From Stratiolaelaps scimitus (lineage: Eukaryota; Arthropoda; Arachnida; Mesostigmata; Laelapidae), in NCBI GenBank assembly GCA_019614645.1, contig JABWDB010000007.1:3472001-3536000 (forward strand): a stretch of DNA of 64,000 nucleotides, given 5' to 3'. This document shows positions 48,063 to 59,943 of this stretch, one piece after another (within the stretch, counting starts at the first letter, position 1; each line of letters starts with the position of its first letter). A program made the translations under genes and the position numbers. Under the pieces are notes generated by a model, which searched no databases, had not been told where the DNA came from, and saw nothing but the letters and a program-made list of their open reading frames with translations.

Positions 48063-49479
48063 GACCGAACGGCAGACCTGTCGCCACCTTATAAATCCAT
48101 ATTCGTGATGATATCATATGCTGTTACAACTAGCATAGCTGTTAGAATATTGACTTGACGTTATGAAAAATGAATACAAGATGTGGCGTGTAATGTTATG
48201 AAGCGTTAGCTGGTGTTTCGTTCAGGATATCGCTTTCAGCCACAAGTGCTTCGTTGCAGGGTGGCACGGATGGCGGATTTAATACTGAGCCACTAAAAAT
48301 TCCGAAAGGATATTACACGAGGCGTCATTCCGCGAACCGCTTGGGGGTTATGCTTCATTTTAAATTTTCACCTTGGCTGAAGGTAACTAGTTCTGGGGCC
48401 ACTTACGCGAGCGCGCGAGACCCTGGGGAGCTGCAAGCCTTGTTCGAGATCAGCGTTTATAAAAATATAAACACACATACACACACACACATACTCAACT
48501 AAAACGATTTGGTGCGATACTGGTTCGCCAACAGACACATTTTGTGTTTAGGCCGTACGATTTCGATAGTATTTAGAACATTTAGCAGACGGAGGCGTTT
48601 TGTCATCCACGTCAACCCCACCCCCTGCACTGGATCGGGGCCCACTTTCATGGAGATTCGAATGTCTCTGGTGGTGTCTGGGCGTTTGAAGAAAATTTCC
48701 TCCTCTCAAAAAAAAAGAAAAAATAAAAGTATTTAGAACATAACGAAAATAGCTGTAGTCAGGAAGAAAGAAGTTTTCCGCATTTCGATGGTGAACTGAC
48801 TCGATTCAATTTGATAGAGGTGAGTTGATTATGGTTGGGATAGCGCAATGATAAAGTAGTTTTTAATAGAGATATTCAAAGAGGCGACGCAAATCGCCAT
48901 TTTTTAGAGACAAGTACGATGGGACGTCCTATAAGCGGGGTCGAACATTTTGGTGATACCCTTCATAACTATGAATATACATTCACGGGGTATAATTGTT
49001 GACTATAGATTATATGAAAAACCAATTCTGGCCTGGTAATTTAAGTGACAAGGGGCCATATAAATAGAGAGGAAGAGAGAGAGTTCTCTAAATGACCTAT
49101 ATAAACAATGCGTAGAAAAATATCAAGGTTTCAACTTGAGAAAATACTACAACGCCGCGGGCTGTCCGTTGGTAGCAGGGCTGACAGGTCTCAGCCTTAA
49201 TTGAAAAAGAACGAATTTGTATTCTTGCAGATATTTTTTTTGCTCCTTAAGAAAGTTAAATATACAATGGCTTTTGGGCCAGCTAAAGGAGATAGAAGTC
49301 TTGTATGTTTAAACTTCAGACTATTAATGAACTTTTTTTCGTATTAATTTGAAATGACTCGAGGCAAAAAATGTAACTAAATACATCTGAATTTCGAAAT
49401 AAATTTGGAATTCGAATTTTCTTCGGTGAATTATTATCACACCTAACGCGGTGTGTTCTGCAAAGGTCACAAAATGTTT
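48063..49479. other. Unassigned stretch
   Basis: CA repeats at 48472-48492 and A-rich sequence near 48707-48732. No gene recognised. Confidence 0.5.
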
Positions 49480-49573
49480 TTTCGAGCACTGCCGTGTGAC
49501 ATATAAGAGAGCTTAAGCATTGTAAAATTGCAGCTCCTTCAATAAACCAATAAACCTTTACCTTTACCTTACA
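49480..49573 (+). mobile_element. SINE-A copy 4: 5'-truncated
   Basis: Starts in a partial B box (ttcgagcac) and continues gccgtgtgacatataagaga, gcttaagcattgtaaaattg and cagctccttcaataaaccaa, ending taaacctttacctttacctt. It is very similar to copy 3 in the body and tail. Confidence 0.8.
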
Positions 49574-50433
49574 ATATAAACACGATACAATGGTGATACA
49601 GTATTAAGACTGAGGCATCACTGTGCAATATTGAGTGATCTCATAGGTCGAGTAAAACACGTTCCTCGTTGCCCGATCGAATGGTGACAAATCCATAGAA
49701 AATCAATATGCAGGATATACAATAGGATCAAGTGACAAGCTCCTCTCGAGCTTACGATTATTCAACATGCTCTAGATGTTTTAAGACCGTATCGACCAAT
49801 CCACAACCAGCTGGCTGTTGAGCGTCGAATCCATCCGGTTGTATAATATCCTGCGGGTACTCTGCCTATTATTGTTATTATTACTACATAATATTTGACC
49901 TATGGCTTGTGGCTATTCTTTATTATGTTGTATGTCTGGCATGCTTCTTACGCTCGCTGCCGTGATCTGACGTTAGAGTCTTGAGTGCGGTCTGCAAATG
50001 TGCACAAACCACACCACCCTATTGTTCCGTTGAGTTATTAAAGATAATTTAAAAGTTTTCACTTCACAGTGGCTTCGTCCACGAGAAACGCCAGGCCGCT
50101 GCGGTTTTAATGACATCTGAGCGTACATTTAAGAGCTTGTTCTGCTTCTCTGTGATTCATGGAATTTGCGGTCGGGCAAGTGGTAGTGTTTTGTGTGAAT
50201 ATCTTAGTCGATACCGGAGAGGTTTGGTGCTTCGTCGTTCACTGCCTGTTTTTGTTGTCCTATAGAAGGTGAGGTACATTTCACAGTTATATCAAGCTGT
50301 TTATGGAGATACCTTGCGTCGCTATTATAATAGAAGGTTACTAAAATATTTGTGGATATGTTGGGTTGTAACTGGCAATGAACTATTTATTTCTCACATT
50401 TACCAAATACTCTAATAATAGTAACAATAATGA
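49574..50433. other. Unassigned stretch
   Basis: No recognised feature. Confidence 0.5.
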
Positions 50434-50509
50434 TAGCATGAAGGCGGGACGTTAAACGTTGACTGTGCTTCAGCCCGGAAAATGTATTTATTTATTTTTT
50501 TAGCATGAA
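50434..50509 (+). mobile_element. SINE-B copy 5: tail-only with 9-bp target-site duplication
   Basis: gcgggacgttaaacgttgac, then tgtgcttcagcccggaaaat and a TATTTATTTATTT-type end, is the SINE-B tail. It is flanked by tagcatgaa at 50434-50442 and 50501-50509. This is the same 5'-truncated form as at 3.6 kb, here in an independent site. Confidence 0.82.
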
Positions 50510-52284
50510 AACATAACACAATACAATGATACACGACACTTGATGCAATAGTAATATCAAGCAACAATGCAAGTAACTATAATGGATACGGCCACCCTGT
50601 TGGCTTCTGTAAAAGTCTCTCTGACCTGTTGCCCTCGTCTGAGCTCGAATTAACTAAAACAACCGGCTCAGCCCTATGGGCCAATCAAGGGACAAGATGG
50701 CCAAGCGACGGTGTCGGAGAACGCCATAGAAAGCTGAACAAATGTATTCACACAAGTTCGGCTATCGAATGCGGGCTCTGGCGATGTTAACTTTGCCAGC
50801 TGGACACTCAAGGATCGCACAGAGCTTAAATCGACTTCGTCGCTTAATGTTTCGTAGGAATCGTCTCGTCCCAGTGAATGCTAGTTCAACCTTGTTTCTT
50901 GTCAGTCTCAAGAAACATTATGCTATAGTAGCCGACCGGATTAAGGGGGGGACGTGAACTACAGAGGCTATTTGTTCGACTGGCAGTGGGCCATTAGCCT
51001 TATTGCTTTGTGCATTCAGATGGACCCCGGTAACGATCCACAGACTGGAAACGATAAAGGGAATTCGAAGCGTTGACCAGAGCCAGCTCTGACCGAATCT
51101 CTGGCATAGATCTTCTCGTATGTAGCCTTTGGGAATACCCCTAAACCTAAAACAAGATCAGGAGGTTACAGCGTCAGCCTGTCAGACCACGCCACCAGAA
51201 CACTGCGCATGCGCACCTATCCGAAATTCCCGCCACGTAACTTCTTCAACAGGATTAATTTTTACTTTTTCATGTGTTGCTAGTGCCGATTTGTGTGTGT
51301 GTGTATGTGTGTGGTGTCGTTGTTGGCGTGGTTTACATAAATGACCACGTGTAGAGTACTCTGAAAGAATCAGCTCTTATCGCCTTTACAGCTAAGCAAG
51401 AAATGCATATGTTCAATCATTGGCAAGGTTATTCAGCACTTCTGGAGATAAGCACACATACATTCGCTGCTATTTTCCACTTCTCCAGATGACAAAAACA
51501 TAGAAAATTCACAGCGAGTCGTTCCGGCTCAGGGGCAATCGGGCCAGAGGTGACGACCAGCATTCCCCACCGGGACCCCGGGGGTGCCCATCGTCCACAT
51601 TCAGCCGTTTAGTCGTCTATCGATACAAACTGCGGACATCACGAAGATCGATGTCGTTTCCCTTAACTTTACGATTGCTAGCTAGTCGATTACACGAGCG
51701 GGCGCCGACGATAAGAAGTCGACGTGCCACTTGACTGGAGCGGAGCCGTCCGCAGCGAACGAGTGATGAATTTATCCTCGGGTGGCGTTAACACGCTAAA
51801 GTAGATTGGGGACTGAAATGGCCGATAAAATGAGTGGGATTATCCAAGAATCCAAGAAGGGCTGTTCATAACGCAAGTGCACGGCAGCATTCATCATGAG
51901 CAAAAGCACAGCATATTCAATTCTAAATGCATTCAGCTACGCCGTTAACAATATACCACACCTCTGCCTTCCAGAAAATGATTATCATTGGATATTACCA
52001 CTCATTGAGCAATGAACACTCAGTCGTTTGCGGGCATCAGGCTATTGTTCGATGTTAGTCCACTTTTTCTTCAAGACACACTTAAACTCATTGTCATTTC
52101 CCCCTCTTTCAAAATTGATTTGAGCTAACTTATGATAAAGGCGGTCAAATATCTACGAGGTTTACTAAGCATGACTGTGAGTCTTTAAATATACAATAAT
52201 TCGAGAAGTAGTTGACCTATGATAAATGCATAGGACCATCGTCATCACCGCGAAGCTTCAAATGTATTATTAAATAAATAAATA

Positions 52285-52286
<2 letters not shown>
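50510..52286. other. Unassigned stretch
   Basis: TG repeats at 51292-51314. Short frames without domains. Confidence 0.5.

Positions 52287-52287
<1 letters not shown>

Positions 52288-52327
<40 letters not shown>
52288..52327. repeat. TA microsatellite
   Basis: About 40 bp of alternating AT. Confidence 0.95.
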
Positions 52328-52328
<1 letters not shown>

Positions 52329-52886
52329 TGAACTTAGCGCTCTCTCCCCTTAAAAAGGTGCGCTTCTTACATAAGTGCATTTCTACATACCATTACCAAA
52401 TGTTACCTTCGCTCCAGAGGAAAAGAAATCAGATACTTTCTACTTAAAGAGCTTTAATCGTCCTTGTAGATAGTTTCCTCACACGTCCGCGTCGTCGAAC
52501 CAGCAAGCGGAAAGAGCAGCAGGCGATGTACCGATAAGTGCGTTTCCTGCTGACAGATCGATGTAAATAGAGATACACGCCGGTTCCTCCGCGCAGCTAA
52601 AAATATCATCGAAGGGACTCGAGGCGACAGAGTGGGTAGTTGAGATTCGCAGGAAAACCCAACACCTTGTAAACGCAAATCAATTTGGTTGAGTTCACAC
52701 TCGAAGAAAGGCTTTACACACATATAATTTATAATGTCGTTTCGACTGTATTGATGAATGTTTATGCCTGTGCTTGCCCCACAAGTCTATGGTTGAGCCT
52801 AACGTTAGTCGAGAAATGTGCACCTCTTAATCGGTGCGCTAACTATTTTTCATTAATGAGGCGTGCTCGACAACAACGACACGTTA

Positions 52887-54166
52887 TTAGGTAGTCCCCA
52901 GCAAATTGTCGCGCCTTTCGGATGGCGCACAGCCCGAACTACGCCACACAATGCGTTCATTTTTGGAGTGGGCACGCGGTAGGAACGTGGCTTCCTTTCG
53001 AACACTGAGTGGTTTCGATACGATCAGAAAGATGGACGCTGCAGCAAAAAGTTCAAATTCCCCCAAAAATCAACGGGAAATCATCAAGTTTTTGTGTCTC
53101 CAAAAACACCCTCCAGCTGAAATCCATCGACAATTAATGAACGCGTACGGCAGGTCTGCCTTATGTCTGCGAACGGTGCAAAATTGGTGCAAGCGATTTA
53201 ACAGTGGAGATATGGACACCGATGACCATCGAGGTGGGGACCATAAATCAGGTGCGACAAGGGACGAACGGATTGAAAGAATCAAGGCAGCTTTTGAGCA
53301 AACTAGAGCTTGGTCCACGGGGTCTTTGTCGGCTAAAACTTTGATTCTTCGGACGACGTGTTATAGAATTATCACCAATATACTGAAGAAGAAGAAAATC
53401 AATGAAAAATGGGTTCCCCATAAACTGAGTGCTGACCAAATGAAAATGCGTGTGGAGTGTTCGACATCTAATTTGAATACTTATACGCAACAAACCAGTC
53501 GCTTAGAGCACACCGTGTCGATAGACGAGACATGGGTTAGTCTGCATAGACCCCCTGAGAAGGACCAAGCAAAACAGTGGCTCCGACAAGGTGAAGCGGC
53601 AACGTCTGTGGCAGTGCCAGATAGATTCGGACGAAAGGTGTTGATTATACTCGCTCTGGATATCAAGGGTGTTTGCTATTACGAAATATTAGCGGCAAAC
53701 GAAAAACTCAATGCTCCCCGATATCTCGGCTTCTTGAAAGGATTGATGAACAAATGGCGTGGGACAGCACCGAGTGTGGTTACTCGACGACAACGCAAGA
53801 CCTCACCGCACTGCTGAAATTACGACCTGGATGGAGGGGAACAATATTGAGCGATGGCATCAACCCCCATATTCTCCTGATTTAAGCCCATGTGATTATG
53901 GTTGTTTCCATGCATTAAAAAGGGCAATAGGTGGGGTTCCATATGCAACCGTCGAGTTACTCACAAAAGCAATAGATAACGAAATTATATATGGAAACGC
54001 AAATGGTAAATATTTGGCTATTTCAAAACTCCCAGAGCGCTGGAATCGGTGTGTCAATAAAGCTGGAGAGTACCTCTAACCCATACCAAAAGATCTTTGT
54101 TCTAACTCATTTAGTTCAAAAGTTATTGGCATTTAAAGAGGCGACAGTTTGCTTGGGACTACCTAA
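52887..54166 (+). mobile_element. Mariner transposon, complete ends, 1280 bp
   Basis: The element starts TTAGGTAGTCCCCAGCAAAT (52887) and ends with the inverted counterpart (54139-54166; reverse complement TTAGGTAGTCCCAAGCAAAC). The two ends match over roughly 26 bp with few differences. TA flanks both sides (52885-52886 and 54167-54168), the duplicated target of Tc1/mariner elements. The length is typical of mariner. It carries one transposase gene on the plus strand, described separately. The ends agree with those of the related copy at 59087 only in overall layout; that copy's terminal sequence differs. Confidence 0.95.
53032..54079 (+). pseudogene. Mariner transposase (DD34D) with one frameshift
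   Basis: The likely start is the ATG at 53032 (MDAAAKSS); frames reaching further upstream run into the terminal repeat. An N-terminal helix-turn-helix region (QREIIKFLCLQKHPPAEIHR ... RTVQNWCKRFNSGD) would bind the ends. WVPHKL precedes the catalytic domain. The first Asp is in SIDETWV, the second in WLLDDNARPH, and the third in YSPDLSPCDYGCF. Exactly 34 residues lie between the second and third, the DD34D signature. Near 53762 the frame shifts: compared with the copy at 59.4 kb about 5 nt are missing between GLMNK and the HRVWLLDD block, so the N-terminal frame stops at 53817 and the C-terminal part is read in the next frame (53759-54079). All three catalytic Asps survive but not in one frame. 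Confidence 0.92.
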
Positions 54167-54168
54167 TA

Positions 54169-56050
54169 CTTGGTGGTTAATTTTTTTTTCAGCAGGTAGA
54201 CACTGCGTACAGCCACCTGTCAAGGTTATTACGAGTCACGTGTACATCGTCACGGTGGTTGCAATACTCAACGTCTGAATCAAGAAAATATCGGAGTGAT
54301 CAGGACATTGACTTCTATCTTTTCGTTGTTCATTATTAATAAGCGACGTCGCCTCCTGAATATACAGATCAAACCTATATATTCACTCACCCTTTTTAAT
54401 TTGCCATGAATAGACACGTTCGAATTTAATTCCCCATACGAGTTGTGGATCATGCAGCTAAAAACACGTCCTCGATTCAAGTGGCTGCCTACGGTAGATC
54501 GTCGAGTTCCGCAGGATTATTTCATTTCAACCTGCTGAGCCATTACCAAGAAGCGATGCATGTGCGGCGGGCGACATTTTTCAACTTCGACAGTGAACAG
54601 TTCCATGAAGTACATCTGACGATATTGGGGTCGCAAGGTTGGCCTTGGGACAGTTATGCCACCGACTCGGATTGGCAGCTAGCGGTTCATGACATTTCAT
54701 GATAAAGCAAATCGCAGCCACGTCACAGTGTTTTCAGTTGATTTTATAGTTTCCCGACTCTTGATTCTGTATTGTAATTTGATGACTAATGGCCCCATTA
54801 CATATTCTCTAAGTAGTCTGGCCCCGCTCTACGGAGCCTCTCCAGCATTGTCGTCTGCCGATGCCCCTTCAAAAGTTTGATTACGTCTCAATGCACCCCC
54901 ATTGGCCCGGCGATTGTGTTGCACGTCCGCGTCTATATATATATATATAAATAAATATATATATATAGATATTTGCTCGTGTCGTTGTATGTACACGAGC
55001 AAACCGTCAAAGTACTTTGTGCAGCGTTGTGAGTCTGTTCCTTCATCACGGTGCTGTGTTGCAGACTCTCGTTGATCGTTGAGGCGCTTCCAGTGTCGTG
55101 AGTCTGGTTCCTCGTCATGTTTGTGTATTGTACGCGTCTGTAGACATTCCAGCTGCGCGAAGCATTTGCGCACGCGTCTGTTTGTGCCTGCTTTCCTGGG
55201 AGAATCCTGGAGGGCTCGCCGTGTTTTCCATGTAGCTTTCTGGTTTCTCGGTTCACCATTCTCTTGCAACTGGGACCCACTTGTTGGACTGACGTTCGGC
55301 CAACCAGGCTCATTTTGACTCGCCCGTTGTTCATCATCACGGAACTGCATCCGAAGTGGCTTCGGAAGAAAATACTCATTTGGAGCATACTGTTTCCCTG
55401 GCTGCTTTCGAGGCCGTCCTCCTTCTGTGGGCATCGATGCAGCCTTTGCAGATTAGATAGCCACAGCCAACTACTATGGAACTATACAGTATGTTATGTA
55501 GGTCTTTTTTATTTAGCTTAACGAACAAGCTGGCTGCCCGGATGTCAGTTTCGAATCGACAACTTTCCAAATTGTGAACGGACCTTGATAAAATATTATG
55601 AATCGGAAACCTTCGTCGTTTCGAGCCTCATGTGCAAGCCGATTATATGATTCGGCGTTCTACCTAAGACAAAATATGTTGAGCTGTGTTTAGCCTCTAC
55701 AACGGGACGTGACTAGTTCTCGACGGTATCGGAGTCACTTATGATGTTGGAGCTCGTGGCGTTTTGATTATTCCACTCTGAGGGCAAGGGTACTCGTGCG
55801 TTGTTCCAAGTACAGTCGGACAAGGCGACTTTCAGTCGGTTGGCCATTTTTTTTGCCTTTGTTCGGCGTTCTGCTGCGTTTCGGCCAAATTTTATTGTGC
55901 TGTCCCATTAAGAGACTGCTTCGACTTGAGTTATCGATCCATGATGTGGTTTGCCGCTCAGTTTGCAACAGCGATCTTCCACCAGAATCGAGCGCACCAA
56001 AGCGGTCGGTTTTGTTCGATAGCGCTTCCTTCGGGCTAAAAAATGAAATT
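54169..56050. other. Unassigned stretch with a Lys/Arg/Gln-rich minus-strand frame
   Basis: A minus-strand frame of 201 codons (54829-55434) begins MPTEGGRPRKQPGKQYAPNE and is hydrophilic until it runs through a TA tract (54934-54969) read as Ile/Tyr repeats. GRPRK recalls an AT-hook but stands alone. A second minus frame (55376-55570) has YLICKGCIDAH. Neither is recognised; they may be chance frames or pieces of an unidentified element. Confidence 0.3.
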
Positions 56051-56053
56051 GAA

Positions 56054-56623
56054 ATGAGTAATGAAAAGCTTCACATACGCCATGTTTTGTTGTGCGAGTT
56101 CCGCAAGGGCAACACTGCCGCGGAGATGTTTCGAAACGTAACCCGTGTGTACGGCGAAGATGCATTGAGTCAAAGGACGTGCGAGAGATGGTTGAAGAAA
56201 TTTCATCAGGGAAATTTCAGCCTGGACGACGCACGATGGGCTGGAAGGCCTCCCCTGGTCGACGACAACGTCCTCCGTGATAGGATTCACGAAACGCCGA
56301 CGATTACCATTCGGGAGCTCGCTTGAGAAAAGCTTGAGGTTGGCGTTGGAACTGTTCATTCAGCGTTGCACAGGATTAGAATGAAAAAGAAGCTCGGTAG
56401 GAGGTGGGAGTTAGCACACTCGCTAACAAAATAAACCGAAGAAAACGTAGGCTGGGATCTCCGCGAGGAGCCACCGTTCAACTCGCTCAGTGATCTCGAA
56501 AACGAGGCCATTTTGTTGTTCGCCGCGAAGGAGGAGGAATTCTACCAATCTGGTATAACGAAGCTGGTAGAAGAACGTTGGAACAAGGCTGTCACAAGCG
56601 ATGGAAAGTACTTCGATGATTAG
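56054..56623 (+). pseudogene. Mariner transposase of a second lineage, catalytic core deleted
   Basis: From ATG 56054 the frame reads MSNEKLHIRHVLLCEFRKGN, an amino-terminal mariner helix-turn-helix. YGEDALSQRTCERWLKKFHQ and the linker AGRPPLVDD follow, with IRELA before an in-frame TGA (56324-56326). The same frame continues with GVGTVHSALHRI and a damaged WVPH-type block (RRWELAHSLTK), then a stop, and then the C-terminal end EEEFYQSGITKLVEERWNKA to a stop at 56621-56623. About 190 codons remain against roughly 345 in the family: the block with all three catalytic Asps is gone, without loss of frame. The sequence differs clearly from the copy at 53.0 kb. Terminal repeats could not be identified. 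Confidence 0.85.
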
Positions 56624-58860
56624 GATAAGCGGAATTATTTTCCTGGTCACGGTGAAATCTATCGGATAAAAACCCCGCACAAATTCATGAGCCATCAAAT
56701 ATATATATATATCTAGAAACGGCCACTCGAGAATGAATGGTTTACTCGCGGAAGAAGTTCCACGATCTATGGACTTGCAGAATGAGTTGCAGAACTCCGA
56801 TTGGCTAAGAGTGCTTCCAACGAAAGCTTATAATTCTATTTCTCTCTATATACTGACTTGAGATTCATGATTTTCATATGACTTCAATAGTGGGACTATC
56901 CTCGGTCAATCGGTTTGGTATATAGTATCCTCGTACTTGTAGGTCCTACTTCGCTAAGGACTAATGCTATCAAGAAGTGACCATCGCCCTGCGGTTGTTA
57001 TATGTCATATAATATAAACAAATAATTCCCGAACATTTTTGGTCAATTTGCAGTATCATAGTCATTGTGTCCCCTATGTATCGAAAATTAAGCGCCATCA
57101 GTTAGACCACAGACGTTCCAATGATAATATACGATGCAGTCGTCCCCTCAGATAACTTGTAATGTCCATAGTTTGCCTTGAGTCGTCTATGTGTCCACCC
57201 GAATCTGTGCATTGGTTACCTCTATGGTTGTGGGACAGCATGGTCACAGCAGTTGACTTCACGATCAAGGCGCTCATTGACACTGCAGAAGGCGGCAACG
57301 CTATAACACCATAGTGTTATATTACCGGAAGGTTGACGTTATGCATTGCCATCCACGATCGTATCCACAGTGGTATCTACGAAGGTGGCGAGCGGAGCAG
57401 TACTGTAACGCCGCCCATACAAACAGACGGGAATACCTCACCGGCAGAGAGAACCCGACAGGTGTAGTGTTCGCCTTTGCCGCCAAGATATGGGCAAGCA
57501 GACCCGTGCCGCCTACGCCACGGGTCGTCGTCGATGATGAAAGGTAATTTTATTCAAGGACGTAAACAATCGCCCTGGGCGGGAAACACGCTAGATGGCC
57601 ATATACCTTTAGCAGGGCATTGCCGCAGAGGGCATGGAGTATGAAACGATGGAGACGAAGATCTGCAATGACAGTATCCTACGGTGTATACCGTTAGGGT
57701 GGAGATTCTACTCGCCCAGATGCTGAGACAGAGAGAGAGAGAGAGATGAAGGAGGAGCTCAAAACAGTAGGGATATACGATAGAGTCACACGTAAGTGTA
57801 CAGTGGGGGAAAAAGAATGCTTTTTACTGTTGAAGAAGCATCGTTTCAAGTGCACAAAGTTTGTCTTCTGAAATTTGAGGTTGTATTTTCTCTAACTATC
57901 AACTTAAGTCTTAACCTGCTGTATGGATAGTATTTGTTACACCCCCTCCCCCAACTTATATATATAATGAGATCTGGATCATATTTATTTCATTATTGAA
58001 ACCTTCAAATAGCGATTGTAAACGTGTACAGGCCTAATAGCCAAGAACCGGCCGACTGATTCTTTGACAGAATCAAAATGAGGAGAATGACCTTTAAATC
58101 ATTATGGATAGTCTTCTAAAATCTTATATATTGGAGTGACTCCGTTGGACAGCTAATATATGTATAAAATATATGTTTAGGAAATGTATTTATTAGCCCT
58201 GTCAGAAAGCCTCCTTCTTGCTGCACCTGTAAGTGCCTCTGTGCAACCATTACGATTTAGTTTGTATACCACGGTTGCCTTGGCGTGAAGTGCTTGCTTG
58301 TATTTAAGTTCGCTGAAACACTCAGACAAATGCATAGTGGGTTTTTCTCCATATCAAGCATCTCAACTTCCCCGATAGTCCGTCTCAGTTTTGATATTAA
58401 CTAAGGATATGTGGCTAAGTAATCATTTTTGTAGAATATTCCTTGGTAAAAATATTTTCAGCTGTTGAAAAAAATGATGATGTACCCGTCGTATACCTCG
58501 ATTATTACTATAGCATAATTATACCCAGAGGCTTGAGGAGAGCCACCTTTCATGAGGTCAGCCTGTATCCTATGAAGCCTTGTTTTTAAAACGCGTTCAT
58601 TCTAACAGAGATTAAAAGCGCTGCACGAGCGAGAGTCCAAGACGCTAGTCGTGTGTCACGTTGAACGGAACTATTTAGAATGAAGATATAGTCCGCTGTT
58701 TTTACGCTGCGGTGGAACAGTCATTGATAATGAACTGTTGCGGTTTCTCTATCCTTTCATATAAAGGAAGTAGACTGTTGTCCCATTCCTTGAACAGCAT
58801 TGTCCGCTGAGATAAGATTTCTAAATGATACTCTTATTTAATTACTCCTTTGATTTGTGA
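56624..58860. other. Unassigned stretch
   Basis: A TA tract at 56698-56713 and a GA tract at 57730-57747. A frame at 57314-57547 (plus, 77 codons) has no domain. Nothing else recognised. Confidence 0.5.
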
Positions 58861-58879
58861 AATCAATCCGTTCGAATTG

Positions 58880-58975
58880 ATTTTTCACTTCGCGGTGCTC
58901 GAACCTACAGCCCGTGGCGTGTCACAGCCAGGGATTTAGTCTGCCGAGCCACTACGTTGACGGCATTTTAAGATC
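58880..58975 (-). mobile_element. tRNA-derived SINE head (possibly SINE-A)
   Basis: On the minus strand an A box, TGGCTCGGCAG (58951-58941), and a B box, GGTTCGAGCAC (58905-58895), lie 46 nt apart, close to tRNA spacing. They are followed by cgcgaagtgaaaaatcaatt. The layout resembles the head of SINE-A copy 1 but the characteristic SINE-A body and tail do not follow. A truncated SINE or a tRNA pseudogene are both possible. Confidence 0.5.
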
Positions 58976-59086
58976 GGAGTTTGCGCCTCTAACAGAAATC
59001 ATCGATAGACCAATTGCAAGCCTGGCACACGATGGCATGCGTCTGGTGGCAGAAATTCGCGAGCTGAATGTTCACCGATAGATATA

Positions 59087-59943
59087 TTAGGGCATACGGT
59101 TCGAACTCGCCGCTCTTTAAATGGCAATAACTTTTGAACTAAATGAGGTAGAACAAAGATTTTTTGGTATGAGTTAGATGTGCTCTCCAGCTTTATTGAC
59201 ACATCCAGCGCTCTGGGAGTTATGAATAAAATAGCCAAATATTTACCATTTGCATTTCCATATATAATTTCGTTATCTATTGCTTCTGTGAGTAAGTCGA
59301 CGGTTGCCTATGGAACCCCACCTATTGCCCTCTTTAATGCATGGAAACAACCATAATCACATGGGCTTAAGTCAGGAGAATATGGGGGTGATGCCATAGC
59401 TCAATATTGTTCCCCTCCATCCAGGCCGTAATTTCAACAGCGCGCTGAGGTCTTGCATTGTCGTCAAGTAACCACACTCGGTGCTGTCGATCCCCACGCA
59501 ATTTGTTCATCAATCCTTTCAAGAAGCCGAGATATCGGGGAGCATTGAGTTTTTCGTTTGCGGCTAATATTTCGTAATAGCAAACACCCTTGATATCCAG
59601 AGCGAGTATCATCAACAGCTTTCGTTCGAATCTACCTGGCACTGCCACAGACGTTGCCGCTTCACCTTGTCGGAGCCACTGTTTTGCTTGGTCCTTCTCA
59701 GGGGTCACTGTTTTGCCACTGTCCTTCTTGGTCCTTCTCTCTATCCAGGCTAACCCATGTCTCGTCTATCGACACGGTGTGCTCTAAGCGACTGGTTTGT
59801 TGCGTATAAGTCTTCAAATGAAATGTCGAACACTCCACACGCATTTTCATCTGCTCAGCAGTCAGTATATGTGGAACCGCTGTTATTATTTTATATTTTT
59901 TCCATTGAATTTTGCCGCAACCCAAATGCACTTGTATTATCAC
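59087..59943 (-). mobile_element. Mariner copy related to the 52.9-kb element, 5'-truncated, minus strand
   Basis: Transposase C-terminal two-thirds on the minus strand is close to that of the 52.9-kb copy: EQMKMRVECS, HTVSIDETWVS, GVCYYEILAANEKLNAPRYL and VWLLDDNARP. The end by 59087 begins TTAGGGCATACGGTTCGAAC with TA outside. Damage includes a local duplication around 59690-59740 (the KDQ.GQW segment appears twice, shifting frame), a 1-nt loss near 59385 turning the YSPDLSPCDY block out of frame, and a stop in the C-terminal part. The helix-turn-helix end and its terminal repeat are missing; similarity fades near 59935. It lies inverted relative to the 52.9-kb copy. Confidence 0.9.

Noticed and set aside
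50990..51345. Possible start of a LINE endonuclease (MDPGNDPQTG)
   Set aside because: No endonuclease motifs follow and the resemblance is to a few residues only.
54829..55434. 201-codon minus-strand frame as a gene
   Set aside because: Hydrophilic first half is interesting, but the frame runs through a TA microsatellite, another frame is open in parallel and no family is recognised; mentioned only as an unassigned frame.
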